NCBI GenBank assembly: GCA_944474755.1
Contig: OX104113.1
Coordinates: forward strand, 45,634,980 to 45,698,979
Reading direction: 5' to 3'
DNA length: 64,000 nt
DNA from: Limnoperna fortunei
Taxonomy: Eukaryota > Mollusca > Bivalvia > Mytilida > Modiolidae
Numbering within the stretch: the first letter of the stretch is position 1; the number at the start of each line of letters is the position of its first letter. The notes under the pieces were generated by a model. The model worked only from the letters and a program-made list of their open reading frames with translations, had not been told where the DNA came from and made no database searches. Positions 33,852-44,480 of the stretch are shown piece after piece. Both the position numbers and the translations under genes were made by a program.

Positions 33852-35010
33852 TTCGGGCGAAATTTTAAAGGAAATGCTATGTAAATCAGTTGATTTATTT
33901 TTAGCACAGAATCTTGCAGTGCTGAATAGCGAGTCACATGTAGATAAAAAGCTTATACAGACTTATATCGAAGAAGCCGACCGTGATAAAATGTCAATTG
34001 TAAATTTGATCAAGACATCTGAAGATACAGATCGCTTTGCAGACGAGTACACACTTTTGACCACAGGAAGTAAACTGTGCAGGCAGATTGGTTTATGTGA
34101 ACGAAATTGCTTTCAGTCGGAACTGAAAATAAACTGTCCTTTCTATCAAGCTGGCAATATTTCTTACGAGCCTATTAGAAACTTCATTGGCGTCGTGCAA
34201 CGTAAAAATGTGCCAGTAGTTAATTTGAAACTGCAATTACCAATCCTGGAAATGCCTAGATATGCTAATTTGTACAATATAGAACGACTTACTACAATAC
34301 AATGCGAGGGAAAATGCTGTAGCATATTTGCTTTTGGGGACCAAAGTGTTCAAGTTCCCCAATTTAAAACGATCGGTCGGCAGATTAAGGGAGAATTGCG
34401 ACAAATGAAGTATGATGGTTCTGTTTTGTGGCAAACGGAATTAATTGCAGAAAATTCTAATATATTTTGGATAATTGACGTACTGCTGGGAAACTCGTAT
34501 GTAATATGTCAAAATGTAATGAAAATTGTGCAATTGACTAAACATTTAACGTACAAATTTAAAATCAGAGATGTGAAAATGGCAAACAATGAAATCGCGT
34601 GCAAATTAAACAGTGTAACTTTTCTTGTGTTTAATGCAGATACGAACGTTTGAGATTTCTCCACCAACTACATATGTGTCTACACCCACAGATATTATGG
34701 TAACTACAGCCAAATTTATCGTTATGTCAATGACGCAGAAAATACTTGTATTTGATCTAGGAAATGAACTGAAATTTTCATATTCCACAGTTGAATCTGA
34801 TTTTCGTTGTATTTGTTCTTACCGCCATCACAATATTTTTGATGCCGATTTCAAGAAAAATCGCATTTGTCTATTCACGTCTGATGGACATTTTTTCACA
34901 ATGTCCTTACTTCAGAGCATTGCATAAGTAAGCCTATTTCGATGGCCGTGGAAATCTATGGGTTTTAATGAACAACAATACTTTGTCTTTATTTTCCTAT
35001 ATGTTACTGG
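33852..35010 (+). pseudogene. TRIM-like pseudogene, N-terminal half missing
   Basis: Homology to the gene at 16.15-18.06 kb starts abruptly at about codon 225 (KEMLCKSVDLFLAQN) exactly where the inverted-duplication arm begins, so RING, both B-boxes and most of the coiled coil are gone. The first 259 codons from 33874 are open and close to the intact copy. A frame change near 34645 ends that frame; the rest (34625-34927) continues in another frame to CICSYRHHNIFDADFKKNRI, and the last residues near 34920-35000 are again out of frame. It cannot make a ligase. Confidence 0.88.
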
Positions 35011-35359
35011 AAATATAAGCAATATAACTAATTCGAGAGGATAAGTAATAAAATATTAAAATATTGATTGTTCACTTTTTGTTTAATAAAACTTTTCCAC
35101 TCTTAACCGTCCATTACAAATAAGTAATTATCACCATAGATACATGTAGTTAATTGTAAATTAAGAAATAAACCAAGATGACCATAAGCGTCATATGCAT
35201 GCCTTTATTGGAACTTGCCCAAGTATTGCTAGATTTTCATTATTTAAACACAACCTTCAAGCCCAGCATATAATTGTTAAGGAAGTTGATAAAGTGTTTA
35301 GGAATTGAACATCAATCTGATATATAAGTCATATTTAAATAGATATAGGAAACCAGAAA

Positions 35360-35440
35360 AACTGGCCATTCTTGTCCATAAAGGTTGGAGTCGAGACACT
35401 CTGCACGCAGTAGGGCTCGAGCCCGGCAGCTCAGTGTGCT
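35360..35440 (-). repeat. SINE-like scrap inside the left arm
   Basis: gaaaaactggccattcttgtcc and gttggagtcgagacactctgc resemble the central part of the SINE on the minus strand. The tRNA-like head is heavily diverged. A matching scrap is at 39955-40015 in the right arm. Confidence 0.5.
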
Positions 35441-37131
35441 TGCATTTTTTTCTTATTCAATATTGTTTTTTATTACGAAAATCCAGTATACAAAATTATC
35501 TACGATAACCTGTTCATATTTAATACTATGCCTCTGTTGTTTACATGTCACAAACCATACTTGAGATTTATATTGTAAGTCAGCCATTTATGTTTCAAAA
35601 GGGACGTTACGTTGTTTACAATGTTCTTCTGCTTTTCGACTTTCATTGATTTTTTGACAATGAGGAGACTTTTCCGCCTCAACCGCAAACGACATTTCCG
35701 GAAAAGTATTGAAGAGACAACAATCCTAGTTTGCAGTTCCTTTCTAATTTAGGTCAAATTTTTATATAGAAAGTCGCCCTATCAAAATGAAGAAAACCGC
35801 TGCATTTTAAAGCGTTAATTAAATGTGAAAAATAATTGTTTACATCTTTTGGATCTACAAAAGGAGCATAAGCTGCACCATACGCCTTCAGCAGTTTTTA
35901 TTTTTTATATCAGCCAAAGTACGCTGACTCTTACTATAGTCTATCACAACTTAGAGGGTCTTTTTTTGTCTGACGTTCTACGATTAAAAAAGGTGCACTC
36001 GATTCTCATTCATAAGTTTTACCCGTTACCTGCCCGTTTGTATCCCACTATGAACTAGTATAAAAATAACTGGTATAATATGAAAAAACTGTATCAAATT
36101 GGTTAACTTTAAAATTGTCATTATGCAGATCTGTTTAAAGTACTGCAAGAACAAATCACAGTTCTCGGAATAAAAAACCAAATAAAGGGAAGGATATAAA
36201 TTTTCAAGCTCATAAGGCAAACTCTTTGCATTTGTAATGTTATGGAAAGAAATAAAAACAATCCTCTGTAATATTGCAGAAATTGTAGTTTATAACAGTA
36301 ACGATGTATAACTCGTAGCATTCTTTGACTTTCCATACTGTTCAGAGACGAATACGAATAACACATGTGTCAATCTACCCGAGATTAATTTAGTCTTGTT
36401 TAGTCAATATACATACTGCAGCGACTACGTATTGTACCTATATGCATTTAACAGTATTTCATTTTTACGTGGATAATAGATGGTAAGTTAAATAATAACT
36501 AATGATTTTTATCATGAACAAATAATATAACTGTGGAATTGTGTGGTTTATTAAAAAACCAACACAATCAATAACAAGTGCTATATTGATGAAGATTGCA
36601 TTCTCGAAAGACATAATTTGTTCGCGTCAAAACAAAATAATATAAATTCTGCACGATAATTTGTCCTACCGATTGTGCTTATTACTACTTATTGCAATAT
36701 AGTTTTATCCGTTTTTTGCGATTATGTTCATTTGTTCGTTAGAAACTTTCTTGTTTCGTAATAGTTTCGAAACTATATTCCTTAAAAGTATAATTAAAAT
36801 AATAAACTTTTATCACGATATGTTTTTAAAATATAGAAGGGTATTTGCGTTATTCTTTTTTAATTTTGTTGAGGACAGACTATTACCTAAATATTTGAAA
36901 GACCTTGGAATTTTAAAAACTGTAAAGAAGAATTATACACATACTAAATTTGTTAATTATCTAATTATTTGTACAGTAATGTTTTACATTGTAACTAATT
37001 TGGTGGGTAATTATAGGAACATCTCCGTTTAAGATGGTATGAATTTTAAAATAGAATTTTATTAATTGTCAAAATGGCGACTTCTCAATGTACATGTTAA
37101 CTTCTTAGCTGTGTAGACTATCGGCTTTTTA

Positions 37132-37323
37132 ATGGGTACATTGCGCTCCTCGTCTAGCCCAATTGTTTTTAACTCGTATGAGGCCGATTTCCTCAAAGGT
37201 ATATTGATAAAGGAAGAAAAGATGTGGACCCAGACCGTTTATGTCCCCTTTCTCTTGGATGATGATGTCTTTCCACTAAACAAATCAAGTACGATGACTT
37301 TTAACTTTTGTTCTATCCAATAG
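37132..37323 (+). CDS. short conserved reading frame in the left arm (hypothetical)
   Basis: A 63-codon frame whose first 50 or so codons are kept in the right arm at 38581-38430. Shared residues include SSS-x-IVFNSYEADFL, a KM pair, a DDDV block and LNKS. Several differences between the copies in the first 23 codons are third-position synonymous changes. After LNKS a one-base indel puts the two copies in different frames. It could be one exon of a lost or uncharacterised gene, or coding sequence of an unknown repeat. No known domain. Confidence 0.3.
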   Translation: MGTLRSSSSPIVFNSYEADFLKGILIKEEKMWTQTVYVPFLLDDDVFPLNKSSTMTFNFCSIQ

Positions 37324-37479
37324 ATCTTGAGATTAAGGCTTAAACCGATAAAATCAACTCGGCCTGTTTTTTTATTTAGTCTTGACTCAGAGAAAAATAA
37401 AAAACCAAAACTCTACGACAAGCGTAATGACTACTGGTATCAACCTCCATTTATCAACTTTCCGTTCATTTACTGGGAC

Positions 37480-37785
37480 TATACTGAGACGTTTTCCAGT
37501 GCTCGATCCACATAGCAGCTCTGCGCGTCCCAGGTGGCGTATAGGGGAAACTCTGTCTTTGTGGGGGAGGGGTGCGTGGTGGTTGTCCGGTCATTATACG
37601 GAAAGCCTGTCCGCAGACCGAAGTAGGTCACGTGTTTTGAGAAAGCGACGCAGCTTGCAGTTAAATCCCTATTGTAGATTTTGAAAATGGGTAGGCTCAT
37701 TGTAGCCGCTACAAAAGGCTTAATACACCGCCGCTACCTATTACTCCATACTTTTCAAGTGGCAGTCGAAATTGTATTCCCTACG
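37480..37785 (-). repeat. inner-arm repeat, copy A
   Basis: Contains ccaggtggcgtatagggg, cattatacggaaagcc, gtagccgctacaaaag, attactccatact and a gtggcagtcgaaatt phrase. Copies are at 38058-38290 (arm partner) and 47395-47660 (independent). Confidence 0.7.
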
Positions 37786-38057
37786 TCAATAGGACTTCTC
37801 AAGTGATAACATCAGTCTAGATTCAACATATCTTCTCTGAGTAGCTCATTGAGAAATAAATCATGCTAAAAAATCGGAATACCGATCGCAACATGTAGCA
37901 TAATGTATAAATTATAAAATGTAAACATCATACGCCGACGTTGAGGTAGTATTCGTAGCAATGATTGGATGTTTGTTGTTCGTCCAGCGAGCAGTATTTT
38001 AGCTATATTCAGGACGACAGCAAGTCAATATCATAAATCAATGAGGGGTGGGATGGG
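37786..38057. other. spacer at the centre of the inverted duplication
   Basis: About 270 bp without inverted partner. No gene or repeat is recognised. Confidence 0.6.
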
Positions 38058-38290
38058 ACATAGGGAATACACATTTGACTGCCACTAGAAAAGTATGGAG
38101 TAATGGGTAGAAGAGAATTTAGCCTTTTGTAGCAACTACAATGAGCCTACTCTTTTTCGAAATCTAAAAAAGTGACATTATCATGCAAGGTGAACTCTCA
38201 AAACACGTCCACCCACTACTGTCCGTGGCAAGACTTTCTGTATAAAACCCTGACAACCCCGAAACGAGAGGGTCTCCTCTATCCGCCACC
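38058..38290 (+). repeat. inner-arm repeat, copy B
   Basis: Carries gactgccactagaaaagtat, gtagcaactacaatgagcct and a ctatccgcc end, matching 37480-37785 in reverse and 47395-47660 directly. Confidence 0.7.
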
Positions 38291-38587
38291 TTGGTACGCG
38301 TTTTTTTTTTGTTTTCCTACTGAGTAAAGACTCAGAAAAAAAGCAAAGGCCGAGTTGATTTTATCGGTCAAAGCCTTAATCTCAAGCTCTCTTGGACAGA
38401 ACAAATGTAAACAGTCACCGTACTTAGATTTGTTCAGTGATAATACATCATCATCTAAGCGAAAGTGTGAAATAAAAGGTCTGGACGACATTTTGTCTTT
38501 TTTCTTTAATCGAACTTCGAGAAAATCGGCTTCATATGAGTTGAAAACAATTAAGCTAGAAGAGCAGCGCAAAATACCCATTAACAA
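38279..38587 (-). CDS. short conserved reading frame in the right arm (hypothetical)
   Basis: A 102-codon frame, with the equivalent start Met at 38581. The N-terminal half matches the left-arm frame (IVFNSYEADFL, LDDDV, LNKS); the second half adds CPRELEIKALTDKI, which in the left arm sits in another frame after a one-base indel and then meets stops. The right copy therefore looks the more complete. No signal peptide, membrane segment or known domain is seen. Confidence 0.3.
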   Translation of the reverse strand: MLMGILRCSSSLIVFNSYEADFLEVRLKKKDKMSSRPFISHFRLDDDVLSLNKSKYGDCLHLFCPRELEIKALTDKINSAFAFFLSLYSVGKQKKNAYQGGG

Positions 38588-39880
38588 GTTAACATGACCC
38601 TAAGAATTCGCCATTTCGAAAATTCCTATTTAAAACTTATTAAAATTATATTTTCCGCGGAGATGTTCCAATAATTGCACCGACTGAATTACTGTACAAA
38701 TAACCAGATTAAACTAAGTGTATAATTCTTCTTTACAATTTTTAAAATTTCATTGGTCTTTCAAATATTTAGATAATAGTTTGTCAACAAAATTACAAAG
38801 AATTGCACAAATACCCTTCTATATATTTAAAAACATATCGTGACGAAAGTTTATTATTTTAATTAAATTTTTAAAGAATATAGTTTCGAAACAATCGAGA
38901 AATAAGAACAAATGAACATAATCGCAAAAACGAAAAAAGTATATTGACATGGGTTATAACACGCAAAATCGGTAGGACAAATTATCGTACAGAATTACAT
39001 TTTTTGACGCGAACCAACTATGTCTTTTGTGAATGCAATCGTCATCAAGATTGTTAGTGTTAATGAATGCGTTTTGGTTTGTTGTTTATAAACCCCATAA
39101 TTGCATAGTTATATTATTTGTTCATTTTAAAAAGCATTCGTTATTGGTTAACCTGCCAATTATTATCCAAATAGAAATGAAATACTGTTAAATGCAGTCG
39201 CTAAACTAGACTAAGTAATCTCGGGTAGGATAACAAATGTGTTATTCGTATTCGTCTCTCAACTGCATTGAAGGTCAAACAATGCTACGAGTTATACATC
39301 GTTACTGTTACAAATTATAGATAAATTATAATATACACATATCTACAAATTTATTTGCAATATTACAGAAGATTTATTTCTTTCTTTCCATAACCGTACA
39401 GTACCTTAAATGACAATTTTAACGTTAACAAAGTATTTATAGTTATATACAGTTATATTTTTCCAATTCATAGTGGGATAAAGACGGGCAAGTAACGGGT
39501 TTAACTTATGAATGAGAATGGAGTGCACCTTTTTTAATCGTACAAGCAGACAAGAAACGAAACCCTCTCTAGTGATAGACTATAGTAAAAGTCCGCGTCC
39601 TTTGGCTGATTGAAAAAAGAGACTGATTACCGCGTATGGTCCAGCTTATGCTCCTTTTGTATATCCAAAAGGTCATATTGAAATCAGAAATTATTTTGTT
39701 CAAATACCATTGAACGTAGAGAAAGCAGACGAACTTGTGTAAACAAGGTAAGGTCCCTTTACAAACAAAAATGGCTGACCTACAACGTAAAATTCCCGAA
39801 GCAAAAGTAAAGGACGATTTGTGACATGTAAACAACAGAGGCATAGTATTAAATATGGACAGTTTATCGGGAATAATTTC

Positions 39881-40077
39881 TACTGGATTTTCGTAATAAA
39901 AAGGTACAATATTGAAGAAGACAAAAACGCTAGCAAAAACACACTGAGGTCGCGGATTAAGGTAAGAATCGGGCACACCCTGCCCACAGTATTGCTCGAA
40001 CCTGCGACCACAGTGTGTTTTTGGTACCATTTTTTTCTTTTTCAATATTGTTCCTTTTTATTACGAAAATCCAGTAT
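39881..40077. repeat. foldback with about 75-bp arms in the right arm
   Basis: Left part 39881-39957 (tactggattttcgtaataaa...) and right part 40002-40077 are near-perfect reverse complements in their outer 40 bp and still similar inside (aaaaacacactg-ggtcgc). The loop holds the SINE-like scrap. The left arm of the big duplication has only one side of this structure, so it formed or was lost after the duplication. Confidence 0.75.
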
Positions 40078-40438
40078 AAAACATTGCTAAAATTGACGTC
40101 AAACCCCTAAAGAATTTTTCAACTTCCTTACCAAATATGTCCTGGGTATGAAGGTTGTGTTTTAATTTTGAAAATCTAACAATACGCTGGCAAGTTCCAA
40201 CAAATGCTTGTATATGACGTTTATAGCCATCTTGGATTATTTCTTAGTATACACATCTGTAATGTTGAGTTATACTACTTTTGCGTGAGAATTTGTTGAT
40301 ATCAAATGATACAATAAACTGTGGTAATTTCTGGAATGTGCAATGGACGTGGAGAAGTTTTTTTTCAAAAAAAGGTAAACAATCAATATTTTATTATTAA
40401 GCCTCTCGATTAAGTTATGTTGCTTATATTGATAGTAC

Positions 40439-42370
40439 AGTTACATATATGAAAATAGACACAAAGTATTGTTGTCCATCAAAACCCAGAGGTTTCCACG
40501 TCCATCGACGGTAATCGAAATAGGCTTGCTTATACCATGCTCTGAAGTAAGGACATCGTGAACAAAATGTCCATAAGACGTAAATAGACAAATGCGATTT
40601 TTCTTGCAATCGGCAACAAAAATATTGTCATGGCGGTCAGAACAAATGCAACAAAAATCATATTCTTCTGAGGAATACGAAAATTAAATTTCAGTTCACC
40701 TCCTAGATCAAATACAAGTATTTTCTTCGTCATTGACATAAAGATAAATTTTGCTGTAGTCACCATCATGTCTGTGGTTTTAGACACATCTGTCGTAGGT
40801 GGGGAAAGCTGAAACTTTCTTTCAATTTTGGAAAAACTATTGTCTAATACACTAAATATTTTTGTATCTGCATTAAACACAAGAAATGTTACATTGTTTA
40901 ATCTGCATGCGATTTGATTTTTTGTTATTTTTACATCTGTGATTTTAAATGTGTACGTTAAACCTTTAGTCAAGTTTACAATTAACATTACATTTGCACA
41001 CTTTATATACGAATTTTCCGCCTGTACGTATATTATTTTAAATTTGTCGGAATATTGTGTAATTAATTCCGTTTGCCACAAAAAAGAACCATCATACTTC
41101 ATTTGCGCAATTCTCTTTTGTAAGTTTCATTGAACATTATACTCAACGACAGTTTTGCGTTGTGATACTTTAACAATATCGTCCCCAATAGCAAATATAC
41201 TACGGCATTTCTCGTGGCATTTTAAAGTAGCAAGTCGTTCTATATTGTACAAATAAGAATATTGAGGCATTTCTAGGCACGGTAACTGTAGTTTTAGATT
41301 AACCACTGAAACATGTGTACGTTGAACAGAGCCGATAAAGTCTCGTATAGGACTGTAAGAAATATTTCCAGCTTGATATAAAGGTGTGTTTATTTTCAGT
41401 TCCGACTGAAAGTAAGTTCTTTCACACAGGCCAATCTGCCTGCACAGAGCACTTCCTGTTTTCAAAAGTGTGAAATCGTCTGCATAGCGATCTGTATCTT
41501 CCGATGTCTTAATCAGATTTACAATAAACATTTTATCTCGGTTGGCTTCTTCGATGTAAGTCTGCATAAGTTTTTTATCTAAATGAGACTCGCTTTGCAG
41601 CACTGCAAGATTCCGTGCTAAAAATAAATCAACTGATTTGCATACATTTCCTTTATATTAGCGGCCGCGGTCTTCATTGCTGTTTCTGTCTGTCGGATAT
41701 GTGATGAATATTTTTTCTCTTCTGCTTAAGCATTATCTATAAAATTTTCAATGTATGGTAATTTTGATTTCAATCCTTCAATGGTCAACTTTAACTCAGA
41801 TTTAGAGCAATTCGCTGCATCCTGAATTAGCTGCGTTTTATGACTGCTGTATGTTTTCTTTTTAGATTCTTCACAAATTGGTATATTGCATGATTTGCAG
41901 TAGCACGTGTAGTCTTTGTTGTGATCGTTGCACTTTTGAATAGACATTTCCTTGTTTTCATCTTTGTTTTCATCTTTGTTTTCATCTTTGTTTTCATATT
42001 TCTCAGTTTCATGATGTCGGAATGTTTAGTGCTTAACATGATATTGATGACAGTTTCTACACATATGCTGGTCACAGTCCTTACAAGTAGAATACACTAC
42101 GTTCTCGTCGCAGATTTGGCAGCTAGATTTTTTTCTAATTTCGGGATCTTCCTTGAGCATGGCATAAAATGGATATATTTTGAACGAATCCACTCCATAT
42201 TTCGGTACATGTATTATACGACACAGAGGGCACGAGAATGTTGACTTATCTTTGATTAATTCTTCTAAACATGGCGAACAAAATCTATGAAAGCAATCTA
42301 ATAACATTGGAAATGTGTACTCCGATCTACATATTGCACAGTTAGCTTCAACTCGAATTGCCTCCGCCAT
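40439..42370 (-). pseudogene. TRIM-like pseudogene, full length but broken
   Basis: Starts MAEAIRVEANCAICRSEY at 42370 with a complete C3HC4 RING and B-box 1, then hits a TAA shortly after the B-box 1 histidines (near 42028). The other parts follow in shifted frames: B-box 2 (41947-41726), the coiled-coil end and middle region (41603-41127), the C-terminal region (41102-40530) and the last residues (40609-40440). At least four frame changes and stops separate them. Between the B-boxes a 12-bp unit coding DENK is repeated about three to four times (41954-41998), absent from the intact gene, which has NKEENKEM there. The 5' flank resembles that of the intact gene. Confidence 0.9.
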
Positions 42371-42569
42371 TTTTTGTTAACACGTCTTTATAGTGTCTGC
42401 TGATAGGTTTCCAAAAGGAGATATCAACCATAAAAATACATAACTTTAATAAAGCATGAAATATATATTTTTGTGTTTGTAACATATTTGAGATTGAGGT
42501 CTAAAAGGTATTATATTTATGTATATATGTTAGTTTGACTTTGCATTGTATTAGGCTGAAATGTCATTA

Positions 42570-43573
42570 TATATTCAGTTTAGTTTAAACATATTTTATT
42601 TGCAAATATTCAAATATTGGATAGGACTCGAGTTATTTCAACTCACAAGGTCTTCTCCATACATTTTTACAACATACAAACAATAGTGGTACAGATAACG
42701 ACAAGTGTAATACATACAATTTTGATTTACATGAGAACAAGACAAAAACAAAAGAAAGAGAGAGGAAAAAAATTATGATAGAAGGAAAAAAAGTACCTCT
42801 TTAAGTGTTATAATAGAAGAACAAAAATGAAATCAGTCTAAACTGAAACGACCAGAGTGCCTAATGAACTGCTGTATTGTCTCAAAGTTGGCTACATTTG
42901 CATTCCTGTCAAGGATATAGCTCCCAAACAGAATTAAAGTTATTTTATCCTCTCCAGTGTCCGGAAGAATATCAATATATTGCCCTCGTTGCACAGTATA
43001 CAAAGGACACTCAAGAAAGAAATGAATACTATCTTCAACTGGCCAACCACAAGAACATCTTTGGTCAGCCACTATGCCCACCCTGAACAGATCAGCCTTA
43101 AGTGTACTACTCATATGCCTTAGTCTGGTGTGTAAAATATTGAGTTTTCTATTACCATAGCTATAGTACGATGGTGGTTGAATAGTAGGGTTTTGGTTTT
43201 TCAATACCCTTTTAAAGTTATCTAATGTCGGTATATTTCTAAGCCGTAGGTCAAGACTATTCCACAAGATAGTGGTAGATGGTATGAATGACCTAGAAAA
43301 CGTCTCGATACGTGTTTGAGGGTGAACATAGTTTTCTTGGTTTCTAAGGTTATATCTGTTTGTATTTCCAATTATTGGAGTCAAACAGTCAGATAAATAA
43401 CCAGGGACTCTGCCGTTATGGATACGGTGAAACAAGCAGAGTTTTCGTCGTCTACGACGGTCAGCTAGTGTTTCCCATCCTGTTTCAAAGTGTAGAGATT
43501 CATTGCTAGCATAGCGAGGTAGGCCTGTGACAATTCTCGCAGCTTCATGGTGAATTTTATTTTATATTCAGTT
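42570..43573 (-). mobile_element. 5'-truncated non-LTR insertion with 11-bp target duplication
   Basis: The insertion occupies 42581-43562 and is flanked by perfect copies of tatattcagtt (42570-42580 and 43563-43573). It carries the C-terminal part of ORF2 and a 3' untranslated region of about 250 bp. It landed just upstream of the TRIM-like pseudogene. Confidence 0.85.
42833..43557 (-). pseudogene. C-terminus of a non-LTR ORF2 (Jockey/CR1-like)
   Basis: The frame reads from the truncation point through EAARIVTGLPRYASNESL, RRRRKLCLFHRIHNG, RYNLRNQENY, SRSFIPSTTILWNSLDLRLR, LRHMSSTLKADLFRVGI and the knuckle CSCGWPVEDSIHFFLECP-LY, ending in a normal stop. The post-RT region with the A-A-R-I-V-T-G start, W-N-S-L block and C-x-C...H-x-x-x-x-C knuckle is typical of this LINE group. 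The frame is open without lesions for about 240 codons, so the insertion is fairly recent. The RT and endonuclease were never copied. Confidence 0.85.
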
Positions 43574-44379
43574 GATTTATCGTTATGCTAGGTGTGTTTT
43601 TTGTCATAATTGACAAAAGACAAAAATTTGAGAATTTTATTTTCTCTTAATGTAGATAATACTCAGATATTGTAAAATTACGTGAGAAAAAAATGCCATG
43701 TAATATTAAACATTTTTGGAAATAAACAGGATGAAAATACCAATACAAAAAGCAACGTTACTAGCGACGTTTTACAACGTAACTGTTAACGTTTTGAATT
43801 TCTAGGTTTAAAGCTTTTTATTCCGGTACACACAAATACCGAGTCTCATCATCACAAGGATCGAAAAGCAGTTAATTATTTTCAATTAATCTTACAAAAT
43901 GACCAACCGGTCTTTTATGTGACTTAATATTTATCTCTTGTTCATATTGGTAGAATTCGAAGAAACAGGAACGGAGAGCCACTGCCTTGACTATTTTCTA
44001 ATTGAACGGTATTTTATGAATGTATTTTGCGTAAATGCATTTGCGTTAAGATTTGTTTGCGAGTAGTCCCGATCTCTAGGCGCTATTGGCAGATGTTTAA
44101 AAAAACTTGTCAGGCATAATTGAGGGATTTTCGTATGGGCTGTTAACGAAAATTGCATTACAAAATGTTTGAAAATCTGTAGAAGAATATATCCAGTAAT
44201 TTTTACGTAATTTGAGCTTATGTAAGGAGACGGCAAACATGGATGTGTGGGTAATGTTAATGATGATATGGAACTGCTTACACTAGGAGGAAATGACGGG
44301 GTTAAATCAGTTTTTAAAGCTGTTATATTTTAAATGTTATTATGTGTCAATATGTATATTTTACGAAAGCCCAGAAGGC
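43574..44379. other. non-coding, no recognised feature
   Basis: Nothing supported. Confidence 0.3.
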
Positions 44380-44480
44380 TCATTCGATATTCGAAATTCG
44401 AGATTCAAGATTCGAAACTCGAAATTCGAAATTCGAGATTCGAAACCCGACATTCGAGATTCGAAATTCGAAAATTCGAA
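44380..44480. repeat. attcga minisatellite
   Basis: Repeated attcga(a/g) in 7-8 bp steps, about thirteen copies. It forms the outer part of the left end of the inverted-repeat element that follows. Confidence 0.85.

Larger units (their letters stand above)
33852..37785 (+). repeat. left arm of a large inverted duplication
   Basis: This arm pairs in reverse with 38058-41668. Going inward from the outer end, both arms contain the C-terminal half of the TRIM-like gene, the same 3' flank, a SINE-like scrap, the agcttatgctcctttt repeat, the tcgtagcattgtttgacctt-like segment, a gttcgcgtcaaaa segment, a gatatgtttttaaa(a/t)atagaagggtattt segment, a short conserved reading frame, and a gtagccgctacaaaag segment. 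Indels of up to about 100 bp separate the aligned blocks. Confidence 0.85.
38058..41668 (-). repeat. right arm of the large inverted duplication
   Basis: Reverse-complement partner of 33852-37785. It ends, by comparison with the left arm, inside the coiled-coil part of the TRIM-like pseudogene, which here continues to its own start at 42370. Confidence 0.85.

Noticed and set aside
36724..37032. 102-codon frame in the left arm
   Set aside because: The equivalent sequence in the right arm is full of stops and indels, with no sign of selection.
42877..43086. Plus-strand frame
   Set aside because: Antisense shadow of the LINE ORF2 C-terminus.
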